From NCBI GenBank assembly GCA_047967505.1, contig CM106540.1: a stretch of 64,000 nt of DNA, one strand, 5' to 3'. Both the position numbers and the translations under genes were made by a program. The number at the start of each line of letters is the position of its first letter. The first letter of the stretch is position 1. The stretch is from Dipteris shenzhenensis (Eukaryota > Polypodiophyta > Polypodiopsida > Gleicheniales). Positions 21,372 through 30,480 of the stretch are shown in pieces. The notes below the pieces were generated by a model. That model was not told the origin of the DNA and ran no database searches. It worked only from the letters and a program-made list of their open reading frames with translations.

Positions 21372-22786
21372 CCGGGTGATCTAGCTGAGCGTGCGTGAAT
21401 GCTTGAAGCTCAGCAGCTCTGTGGGAGGAAGGAGAAGCTTTGTGGGAAGCTTTGTGGGTGACTTTACTTGCATCCGAGTGTGCAGAGACCTTGGAGGAAC
21501 CTTTGGAAAAGTCACTTTGGCTTTGCGAAGTGGTTTTGAGAGCCTGTTAAGAGCTTTCAAAGAAAAAGTCGTTTTTTGAGCTTTTCCCTGTTCCGTTCGA
21601 TGACAGAGACTCCGTATTGACTTGTGGAGGCAACTATTGCTTGCTTTTGGTGTCCACATTACTTCAGGATCTTGGAAACACCTTCATTCTTGAATCTGGG
21701 ATCATTTCAGTGGATTTCTGACTCATTGTGTTAGTTCCTGCGTTTTTTGCCCGGGTGTTGGAACTCAAGTTTGGAGCAACCATTTGCAGATCTGTCAGTT
21801 CCGGTGGACTCAGGAGGTCCTAAAACTTCTATGTTGCTCATCATTCGCACTCCGGTGGAGTTTACAGATAGCTCTGTTTCCAAAAACGTTTTTCAGTCCG
21901 TGTGTTGGACCCAGTGATTGAGACCACGGTTTCCAAAACCGTCTGTCCCATTGCGTTTCGGATGCCCAAAAACCCCTACCTATCAGTTCTTGCGTGATTC
22001 GGTGGAGGATTTTCAGAGTTATAAATCTCTGTGTATTCTATTTCGTCTCTCTGTTATGCATTTTTCATACTAAGGTTTTGAAACCTTAGATTTATGCCAC
22101 ATGGCAATGGATAAGTGTTGACTCCCATTTCTCACTCATCGGTTGGGATTTTGGAGTTCTGGCAGAAGAGAGATATTTGCAGATTTTCTTGTTGAGTCCG
22201 ATTATGCAATGGCGCCCATGTTTTGAAGCATCTCAGGTTCTATTTTCAGTAGCGCTCATTACCGTGGGACTATGATTTCGTGAGCATACCTTATGCAGAT
22301 CACTCTGGTTGCAGTAGTTTGAGCAGTGTGCGCTCATTCGTGGTATGCATTGGGTTGCAGTGGATGATTTATAGGCCATTTGGATGCATTGCGGTCCTTG
22401 TTGGATGCGCTGATAGGCCCAAATTGCCTTGTGGGATGCTATTTTTATGGACGCTTTGCACATGGATGCTATTTTATGCTGAGGGACAGCTTTGACACAT
22501 TGCAGGTGACGCACTGATAGTGCTATGCTCTCTTGGATGAGACATTATTGATGCATATGCCAGTGGACAGTGTTTATGCTTGAGTCATTTGGCACTTATT
22601 GGCATTTTCTTTTGGGCCAGATTTGCTCATATGGATGCATAGTATATGCACATGAGTCAGATGCTTTGAGTTTTGAGTTTTGGTGATATTTCACTCTATT
22701 GTGGCATACACATTTGGGTGCACCTGGTATTTGGTGTGATTCTCTCTTGCAGGCACTAGCATTTGGGATTTTGCTTTATTTGCATC
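21372..22786 (+). other. Long untranslated leader of Copia D
   Basis: About 1.4 kb lies between the primer-binding site and the gag ATG, far more than the few hundred bases usual in Copia. No protein domain is seen in any frame. A pyrimidine-AG acceptor-like site (TCTCTCTTGCAGGC, ending near 22753) lies 35 bp before the gag ATG, which would allow the leader to be spliced; this is inference. Confidence 0.5.
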
Positions 22787-23340
22787 ATGGCATCCTCTTC
22801 CATGCCTGAAAAGGAGTTTTTCAGCATTAAAAAGTTTGATGGGACAAACTTTTCTTTGTGGAAAGAACAGATAAGGGATGTGCTTATTCAAAAGAAGCAG
22901 ATTAAACCCTTGGCAGGGATTGAAGCTAAGCCTGCAAATATGTCTGAGGATGATTGGAATGAGTTGGATGCATTAGCAAAGTCTACTATTAGACTTCATC
23001 TTGCAGAGTCAGTTTATTTCACAGTAGTAAATGAGCAGACTACGGAAGATTTGTGGAAGAAACTGTGTGCCACTTATGAGAAGGAAACTGCCTCTAATAA
23101 AGTTTACCTCATGAAGAGGTTGTTTGAGCTGCAGATGAAGGAAGGGGTCTCCATTGCTTCTCACTTGAATGAATTCAATATTATTTTCAGCCAGCTTCAG
23201 GCTCAGAAAATGAATTTTGATGTGGAGACTAAGGCAATATTTCTCTTATGTTCATTGCCATCCTCATGGGATACCTTCCGTACAGCTGTCAGTAACTCTG
23301 CACCTGGTGGAGTACTGAAATTTGATGATGTTGTGGGTAG
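22787..23340 (+). CDS. Copia D gag (capsid)
   Basis: Starts MASSSMPEKEFFSIKKFDGTN at ATG 22787; an in-frame upstream Met at 22763 lacks gag-like residues. The UBN2 capsid features are NFSLWKEQIRDVLIQKK, TEDLWKKLCATYEKE, MKRLFELQMKEGVSIASHLNEFN and LLCSLPSSWDTFRTAVSNS. After GVLKFDDVVG the frame shifts (net +1 or -2 near 23338), and gag continues in the next frame as LAEEIRWKSMDGN. It would form the element particle and carry its RNA. Confidence 0.9.
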
Positions 23341-23877
23341 CTCTTGTTGGCCGAGGAGATTAGATGGAAGTCTATGGATGGCAACAAGCAGGATGCAGCC
23401 TTAAATGTGCAAAGGGGCAGATCACAGTTCAGGGGGAAGTCCCAAGAAAGAGGGAAGTCTCGTAGCAAATCCAAGGCACGGAACATTGAGTGTTACCATT
23501 GTGGCAAGAAGGGCCATATGAAAAAGGATTGCTACAAGCTGAAAAGAGAGCAAAAGGATAAGAAAAAGAATGCGAATTGGGGTGCAAATCAAAAGGAAGA
23601 GAGTCCAAGGGAGGACAAAGGAAAAGTGAAGATCGAGGAGATCAATGCAGTCACACGTGATAGTGACAATGATGTTCTCTTCATGTCTAGTTTATCTACA
23701 GAGTTGCTTACCACTTCAGATGATGCATATTCCCAAGATTGGATTTTGGATTCTGGTGCTTCATTCCATGTTACTCCCCATAGGGAATGGTTCTCCACTT
23801 ATGATAGTGGAAAGACAGGTTGTGTGCATCTTGGAAATAACTATGCATGTGACATAGTGGGAGCAGGTGTGACATAA
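23340..23877 (+). CDS. Copia D nucleocapsid and protease, frame-shifted
   Basis: Continues gag after the shift: basic Arg/Lys-rich stretch, CCHC knuckle CYHCGKKGHMKKDC (about 23492-23533), Lys-rich linker, then protease with active site DWILDSGASFHVTPHREWF (DSG intact). The stop at 23875-23877 results from a two-base TG duplication (GGTGTGACA where GGTGACA would keep frame). The correct frame resumes as FSFANGSAFVLKHV and joins the 982-codon pol frame. Confidence 0.88.
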
Positions 23878-23909
23878 AGTTTTCTTTTGCAAATGGGTCT
23901 GCATTTGTT

Positions 23910-26858
23910 TTGAAACATGTGAGACATGTGCCTAAGTTGACCAAGAGTCTTATTTCAGTGGGTCAGCTAGATGATGCTGGTTTTCACACCACTTTTGGCT
24001 TTCAAAGTTGGAAAATTCAGAAGGGCTCTATGCTTTTGGCCAGGGGTGCCAAGTGTGGGACTTTGTATCCCTTACATGTATCAGGGGTATTTGATCATGT
24101 TGTTGCAATAACCGAGCAGCCAAGCACTTCTTTGTGGCATTGCAGGTTGGGGCACATGAGCCAGAATGGAATGAAACTCTTATGCCGTTTGGGTTATGTA
24201 CCGCATTTGAGTTTCTCTGATTTTGAATTTTGTGAGCACTGTCTCTATGGGAAGCAGACTAAATCAGCCCATAAAAGAAAAGGAAAGAAAGAGTTTGAAA
24301 TGCTTGATTTGGTGCATTCAGACGTATGTGGTCCCATGCCTACACGGTCATTAGGCGGGGCTGAATACTATGTGACATTCATTGATGATGCAACTAGGAA
24401 AGTGTGGGCTTATGCTATAGCTCAGAAGAGTGATGTGTTCCAGGTATTTCAGAAATGGCTGGCCTTGGTTGAGAATCAGTCAGATAGAATGCTTAAATGC
24501 CTACGGACTGACAATGGTGGAGAGTATCTCTCTCATGACTTTCAGCATTTCTGTGATACTCGTGGGATTAAGAGGGAGCTTACATCCCCTCGTACTCCAG
24601 AGCAAAATCCAGTTGCAGAAAAGATGAACCGTACCATTCAAGAAAGGTTGCAATGCATGCTTTCCAATGCAAGTCTTTCTGGTGGTTTTTGGGTTGAGGC
24701 AATGAAGACTGCACTGCATGTGATCAATAGATCACCTAGTAAGAGTTTGGATGGTGGTATTCCTGAAGAGGCATGGAGTGGCAAGAAGCCCTCTTACTCT
24801 CATTTGCGTATATTTGGGTGTGAGGCATATGCACATGTGCCAAAAGAGCTTCGAAAGAAGCTAGATCCTAAGTCTAGGAAATGCATCTTTCTAGGTTATG
24901 GTGAAAGTGGAGAGATGGGCTATCGTCTCTGGGATCCAGAAGCAAAGAAGATCATACGCAGCCATGATGTGGTCTTCAATGAGAAGAAGATGCATAAGGC
25001 ACCCATGAGGGATGTGGAAATGAGGAGAATCACTTTCCAGGATGTGAATCCACTTGCATATGTTGATAGACAGCAAGCTGTCCATGCACCAAATGTGCAA
25101 GAAATGGTACAACCAAGTACTCCCACAGGTATACAATCAAGGGTAGATGATGGATCATCTATTGGTGGAAATGATGAGCCAAATGTGGCTGATATGCAAG
25201 TGGGACAGCAAGCTGAAATGCCATTGAGAAGATCATCTAGAGTGTCTAGACCGCCTGATAGGTTTGTTCCAGGGGTAGACTTTGTGATGCTTACTGATTG
25301 CGGGGAGCCTTCTTGCTACAAAGAGGCTATGATGCGTGAGAATCAACGCAAGTGGGAGTATGCTATGCAATCAGAGATGAGTTCACTTATGAAGAATAAG
25401 ACTTGGGACTTGGTTTCTTTGCCACATGGAAAGAAAGCATTGCCATGTAAATGGGTCTACAAAATGAAGGTCACAGGTGATGATGTGCCTAGGTACAAGG
25501 CCCGTTTGGTTGCTAAAGGGTTCAAGCAAGAGAAGGGTGTGGACTTTGATGAGATATTCTCTCCGGTTGTGAAGATGACCACACTTAGATGCATCCTTGG
25601 ACTAGTGGTAGTAGAGGATATGGAGCTTATGCAAATGGATGTCAAGACAGCTTTCTTGCATGGGGATTTGCATGAGGAAATTTACATGGTGCAGCCGGAA
25701 GGCTTTGAAGAAAAGGGCAAAGAGCATTTAGTTTGCAAGCTGAAGAAGAGTCTCTATGGTCTTAAGCAAGCACCTAGAGAATGGTATCAGAAGTTTGATG
25801 CTTTCATTCGGTCCCAGGGTTTTAGAAGGAGTGAAATTGATCACTGCCTCTATACTAAAAGGGCTAAGGATAGTAGCCTGATAATCCTGGCACTATATGT
25901 GGATGATATGCTATTGGCTAGCAAGAATACTTATGAGCTAGATGCATTAAAGGCCAAGTTGCATGAGGCCTTTGATATGAAGGATTTGGGATTTGCAGGT
26001 CATATTCTTGGTATGCGCATCTCGCGTGATCAGAGTAGGAAACTCCTTTGGCTTTCACAAAAAGAGTATGTTACAAAAGTATTACAGCGTTTCAATATGG
26101 AGGGGGGGAAGGCAGTGAGTACTCCATTGCCTCCATATGTGAAACTGAGTCATACAGATAGTCCCAAATCAGATGAGGAGAGGGCCATGATGGCCAAGGT
26201 TCCTTATGCATCAACAGTTGGGAGTCTTATGTATGCTATGATAGCTACTAGACCAGACATTGCATTTGCAGTGGGAGTTGTTAGCCGGTATATGGCTAAT
26301 CCAGGAAAGAGGCATTGGGAGGCAGTTAAGTGCATCATGAGGTACATGAAGGGTACCAAGGAGATGTGCATTTGCTTTGGTAAAGGAGACATGCGTGTAC
26401 TTGGGTACACAGATTCAGACTATGCAGGGCATGTGGATAGTACCTGGAGATCCACTTCTGGTTATGTGTTCACCTTTGCAGGTGGTGCAGTGTCATGGAT
26501 GTCTCGTGCACAGAAGTGCGTGGCTTTGTCTACCACAGAGGCTGAGTATGTTGCAGCCACAGAGGGTTGCAAGGAGGCTATATGGCTTGATCAGCTAGTG
26601 GGAGATTTGGGGATTCATACAGGTGTACCGACATTGCATAGTGATTCCATGAGTGCTATTCAGCTAGCACGAAATCCGGTCTTTCATGCAAAGACCAAAC
26701 ACATTGAGGTCAGGTACCATTTCATCAGGGAGGTACTTGAGGACAAGCGCATAGAGCTTGTCAAGGTTCATACAGATGATAACCCTGCAGATATGCTGAC
26801 GAAGAGTCTACCGAGTCAGCGGTTTGAGTATTGTCGTGTATTGATGGGCATTGGATAG
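23910..26858 (+). CDS. Copia D integrase, reverse transcriptase and RNase H
   Basis: 982 codons without interruption. Integrase: HHCC finger H77, H82, C108, C111; DD35E D138 (LVHSDVCGP), D201 (RTDNGGEY), E237 (QNPVAEKMN; usual QNGVAE). RT: CKWVYKMKV (513-521), [28 protein letters not shown] and catalytic YVDD 663-666. RNase H: D835 (GYTDSDYAG), E877 (STTEAEY), D912 (LHSDSMSAI) and the C-terminal HTDDNPADMLTK. All catalytic residues are present. The ORF has no true start: it follows the protease frameshift, and its N-terminal MKHVRHVPKL belongs to the protease/pre-integrase linker. The stop is 20 codons past TDDNPADM, as usual. Confidence 0.95.
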   Translation: MKHVRHVPKLTKSLISVGQLDDAGFHTTFGFQSWKIQKGSMLLARGAKCGTLYPLHVSGVFDHVVAITEQPSTSLWHCRLGHMSQNGMKLLCRLGYVPHLSFSDFEFCEHCLYGKQTKSAHKRKGKKEFEMLDLVHSDVCGPMPTRSLGGAEYYVTFIDDATRKVWAYAIAQKSDVFQVFQKWLALVENQSDRMLKCLRTDNGGEYLSHDFQHFCDTRGIKRELTSPRTPEQNPVAEKMNRTIQERLQCMLSNASLSGGFWVEAMKTALHVINRSPSKSLDGGIPEEAWSGKKPSYSHLRIFGCEAYAHVPKELRKKLDPKSRKCIFLGYGESGEMGYRLWDPEAKKIIRSHDVVFNEKKMHKAPMRDVEMRRITFQDVNPLAYVDRQQAVHAPNVQEMVQPSTPTGIQSRVDDGSSIGGNDEPNVADMQVGQQAEMPLRRSSRVSRPPDRFVPGVDFVMLTDCGEPSCYKEAMMRENQRKWEYAMQSEMSSLMKNKTWDLVSLPHGKKALPCKWVYKMKVTGDDVPRYKARLVAKGFKQEKGVDFDEIFSPVVKMTTLRCILGLVVVEDMELMQMDVKTAFLHGDLHEEIYMVQPEGFEEKGKEHLVCKLKKSLYGLKQAPREWYQKFDAFIRSQGFRRSEIDHCLYTKRAKDSSLIILALYVDDMLLASKNTYELDALKAKLHEAFDMKDLGFAGHILGMRISRDQSRKLLWLSQKEYVTKVLQRFNMEGGKAVSTPLPPYVKLSHTDSPKSDEERAMMAKVPYASTVGSLMYAMIATRPDIAFAVGVVSRYMANPGKRHWEAVKCIMRYMKGTKEMCICFGKGDMRVLGYTDSDYAGHVDSTWRSTSGYVFTFAGGAVSWMSRAQKCVALSTTEAEYVAATEGCKEAIWLDQLVGDLGIHTGVPTLHSDSMSAIQLARNPVFHAKTKHIEVRYHFIREVLEDKRIELVKVHTDDNPADMLTKSLPSQRFEYCRVLMGIG

Positions 26859-26911
26859 TATGCTCACTAGTTGTTCTCTCTTAAAGGCACATTGTCCTTT
26901 AAGTGGGAGGT

Positions 26912-27091
26912 TGTGGGGGTTAAAGGTCATTGTGCCTTAACCCCAGTTATGTACAATACTCAAACACATATATAAATGAATGAAAAAGAAGATTAGGGTG
27001 GTTCTGCACCCACCAAAACTTGTGTGGCTCTCTGTCTCTTTCTCTCCTTCTTCCGTTCTTGCTTCCGTTGAGAGTGCTGAGAGCACTCTCA
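26912..27091 (+). repeat. 3' LTR of Copia D
   Basis: 180 bp, same ends as the 5' LTR, with an extra AGAGTGCTG unit near the end and two extra bases. It is followed by target duplication GGTTC and then by the resumed Copia C integrase. Confidence 0.95.
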
Positions 27092-29468
27092 GGTTCAAGG
27101 AATGGCATGTCATGGTCAAGACAAAATCGGGGAGGAAGGTGATGAAGCTGAGATCAGACAGAGGTGGAGAGTTCACATCGACTGAATTTGAAAGTTACTA
27201 CAAAAGTCATGGGATCAAGAGGCAGAAACCCCCGCCACATACATCATAGCAAAATGGAGTAGCAGAATGCAAGATGCGTGTCATTTGCAAAATGGGCTAG
27301 AGTATGATGAAAGGGAAAGATTTGCCAAAGACTTTTTGGGCTGAAGCATGTAACACTACAGTTTACATCCTCAATCGTAGCTACATAAAGGCTGTGAACG
27401 GGATGACTCCACTGCAAGCCTTTTCTGGTAAGAAACCTTCAGCTGCACATTTTAGAGTTTTTGGATGTGACTGTTTTGTGCATGTCCCTAATGCTACCAG
27501 GACCAAATGGGAACCGAAGTGCCGGAAGTGTACTTTCTTGGGCTACAGTGAAGAGGCGAAGGGTTAGCATCTCTATAACCCTATTACCAAGAAGGTAATT
27601 GTAAGTTGCGACGTGGTCTTCTCAGAACAGTCGCATCAATTGGAGAAGGATGCTTCCTTCCTAGACAACCAAGACCAAGATATCCATCCAGTACCACCAT
27701 TAATAGTAGACCAAACTCTCCCAACGGTGCTTGGGAGGATTCAAGACAAAGAAGATGAAGAGCCTGTAGAACCACAATGGCAACGGCCATTCCCGAAGTG
27801 GGTAAAGTAGCTTTTGGATGGTAGAGAACCTCCAGCCATTGAGGAGGAACCATCTAAACACCACTGGTCCAAGAGATTAGAGGAGCAAAGAAGGGCATAG
27901 GAACACTTGGTCAACTATGCTTTAATGACAGAAGTGATCTGTGCTGATGAACCCAAGTGTCTTGCAGAGGCATAGGGCGATGATAGGTGGATGGAGACTA
28001 TGCAGCCAGAGTATGGCTCCATAATGAAGAACAACACCTGAGACCTTGTGGATCGACCACCAAAACGCAAGGTAATCAGAACCAAGTGGGTGTACAAGAC
28101 CAAGTACAAGTCCGACGGCATGTTGGATAAGTACAAGGCTTGGCTCATCGCAAAAGGATTTGCACAGGTACATGGGTTTGATTATCAAGATACTTTTGCT
28201 CCCACAGCTCGACTAACCACAATTCACAGTGTTTTGGCTTTAGCTACCTAGGGAAGTTGGCCCATGTTTCAGATGGATGTGAAATCCGCCTTTCTGAATG
28301 GAGATCTCAACGAGGAGGTATACATGGAACAACCACCAAGTTTTGAGATCCCCGGTTCAGAAGGTAAAGTCTGCAAACTAAAGAAGGCACTTTACGGGCT
28401 AAAACAGGCCCCACGAGCATGGTACCAGCAAATTGATGCCTACTTTCTACAAAATGGGTTTAGGAGGAGCCCATCTGATGCAAATTTATATATCTTTAGA
28501 GAAGGAGGCAGGTGTATGATCATGGTCCTTTATGTGGACGGCCTTGTCATAACAAGGAACAATGAAGAGAAGATCTCGCGAAGCATTTGCTAGGAAGAGA
28601 GTTTGAAATGACAAACCTCGGACTGATGCATTTTTGTTTGGGGATTGAAGTTTGGCAGGAGCCAAAACAGATCTTCATTTCACAGCTGAAGTACGTTGGA
28701 GAGATACTGAAGGCATTTGGCATGGCTGAGTGCAAGACAGTTGGTACCCCTATGGATGTTGACGCAAAGCTCTCAAACGAGGATTCATCACCACTGGTGG
28801 ACGAAGTGAAGTACAGAAGGCTTGTGGGCAGCTTGATCTACTTGTGCAACACACGGCCGAACATCAGCTTTGCGACTGGTGTACTAAGCATGTTTTCCAA
28901 TAAGCCCCAGGAGAACCATTGGAGGGCAGGGATGCAGGTGCTGAAATACATCAAAGGCACACTTGATTATGGCATCACCTATACCAAGGGCAACATCTTG
29001 ATCGGATTCTATGACTCGGATTGGCCAGGAGATGTGGACAGCAGGAGATCAGTGATAGGGTAGTGTTTCTCACTTGGATCTGGAGTTGTGTCATGGGTTA
29101 GCAAGAAGCAACCCACAGTTGCTTATTCTTCTACCGAGGCCGAGTACAAATCTGCATGCTTTTCTTCTTGCGAGGCAGTGTGGTTGAGGAGGATTTTGGG
29201 GGACATGGGTGCAGTGCAGAACAAGCCTACATAGTTATCATGTGACAATCACAGTTGCATGGCGATTGCAAAGAACCCGATGTTCCACACTTGCACAAAA
29301 CACATTGAGATTCAATATCACTTTGTACGCAAGCTCATCATGGATGGAGAGGTCGACTTGGTGTACTGTCTGACTACAAAGAATGCTACGGACATCTTCA
29401 CGAAAACTCTTGGAAGATACTTGCTAGAGAGGCATCTTCATCGACTTGGCATTGGGCCAAAAAAGTAA
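27092..29468 (+). pseudogene. Copia C integrase core, RT and RNase H (after nested insert)
   Basis: Resumes with FKEWHVMVKTKSGRKV and the second integrase Asp (LRSDRGGEFTS); the Glu motif SQQNGVAE follows a TAG at 27247-27249. 27304-27567 gives the integrase C-terminal block. 28048-28593 is [44 protein letters not shown], and a catalytic motif reading YVDG instead of YVDD. 28587-29063 and 29259-29468 give the connection and RNase H (FYDSDWPGDVDSRRS; HIEIQYHFVRKLIMDGEVDL). Stops at about 27565, 27808, 27898, 28249 and 29061 inactivate it. Confidence 0.88.
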
Positions 29469-29498
29469 GTTCACTTGCAGGTGGACATTGAGGGGGGG

Positions 29499-30478
29499 TG
29501 TTAGATATCAATCCTCCACTCTCGTGTAACTATGCAGCAGCTAACTCTACTTGCTCGGGGGGGTCACTATGTATAAACCCTCTATACCACGTGCGTTCAA
29601 GGCCTATTTCTAAAATCCCCTATCTGTAAATTTTTCATTAATAAAATGTACCCCTTTTCTATACAAATCTGCAAAATTTTCCCAAAACTATTTTAAATAG
29701 TCCCTTATGTATATTTATTTCTGTAAATTTTAGAAATAAAAAATATCCTTCTGTTGAACTCACGTGATAGGGTTACATATCATGAGTGACCCCCCCGAGT
29801 CTACTTGTAAGCCCCCCATATGAGGAGAAGGCATTTGAGTAGCTCAGCTATCCGGTAGGTCCTTGTTTGGACACCAGATGGGGGCCATGTGTGGCCTGAT
29901 GGCTGGACAACTTCAGATACAGTTGGCACACTACCAACTAGGCTACATGCAAGTGTGGGAAGGCATCCCTTGACTGACCGCACTGAGGGTAGATGGAGCA
30001 TTTCCTGGGGCAACCCACTCTTGGGTTGCGGGGACTGTTTGGAGCCTCAGATGATCCTGGATGGCTCTGGGTCAAATGGCACCCTAGGTTAGTTGCTCTA
30101 TTTTGCACATCGGTTCTATCGTATGGTTGATGGTGTCTTTTGAGACCGCCGACTCGTAGTCGACCGTTTTGGGCCGACTGGGTAGCCACCCACTTGAGCC
30201 TAACTGACTATGACTGGTGGCTATATAAGAGCAATCCTATGAAGCCCATTTCATCACTAGCTACAGCAACCCTTATTCCTTAGCATTCAGCCTCCATCTT
30301 CTACTATTTCCAGCATGCCATCGAAGCTTGTTTCACAGGAGCGCATGGTTGGGAGGCAGCGCCATCTATTGTATCAGTTCTACAGTAATCAAATTTTTGA
30401 TTCTCCATACTATCTTGTTTTCTCTCTTGCATACGAGATCCTGTTATCTATTGAGCACAGACGTTGTATTATTTTCTT
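29499..30478 (+). repeat. 3' LTR of Copia C, containing a MITE
   Basis: Starts TGTTAGATATCAA after polypurine tract GAGGGGGGG (29490-29498) and ends near ATTTTCTTA by comparison with Copia F (61479-62354). Removing the 246-bp MITE and its duplicate leaves about 726 bp, close to the F LTR (about 720 bp without its MITE). The 3' end abuts Gypsy E directly with no clear CA or target duplication, so that boundary is approximate. A TATATAAGAGC motif near 30221 is a likely LTR TATA box. Confidence 0.85.
29554..29799. mobile_element. MITE, 246 bp, inverted ends CTCGGGGGGGTCACT, 8-bp duplication
   Basis: Inserted in the Copia C LTR. The 15-bp terminal inverted repeat CTCGGGGGGGTCACT is matched by AGTGACCCCCCCGAG. 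Flanking duplications are TCTACTTG at 29546-29553 and 29800-29807. The LTR of Copia F has a single TCTACTTG at the equivalent site, an empty site. AT-rich interior, no ORF. The 8-bp duplication fits hAT-type insertion, but the G/C-run ends are not the usual hAT termini. Confidence 0.93.
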
Positions 30479-30480
30479 AT

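Larger units (their letters stand above)
21189..27091 (+). mobile_element. Copia D, complete element nested in Copia C
   Basis: 5,903-bp element with LTRs at 21189-21357 and 26912-27091, primer-binding site at 21360-21371, polypurine tract AAGTGGGAGGT (26901-26911) and target duplications GGTTC (21184-21188 and 27092-27096). It has a long leader, gag, protease and a 982-codon open integrase-RT-RNase H frame. Only two frameshifts are seen (about 23338 and 23866-23877), making it the best preserved autonomous-type element here. It interrupts Copia C integrase after DEAFNRF. Confidence 0.97.
19926..30478 (+). mobile_element. Copia C, 5'-truncated and split by nested Copia D
   Basis: Plus-strand Copia in the order gag tail, zinc knuckle, protease, integrase (19926-21188), interrupted by Copia D with GGTTC duplications, then integrase core, RT, RNase H, polypurine tract and 3' LTR (27092-30478). 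No 5' LTR or gag N terminus is present, because the element starts abruptly at the end of the tandem array. Numerous stops make it old. Copia F at 61479-64000 is the same family in opposite orientation. Confidence 0.9.

Noticed and set aside
24501-24719. Antisense ORFs within Copia D pol
   Set aside because: Shadows of the sense frame, which has full catalytic motifs.
29938-30189. 83-codon minus ORF in the Copia C LTR
   Set aside because: LTR sequence with no domain; the matching Copia F LTR does not keep it intact.
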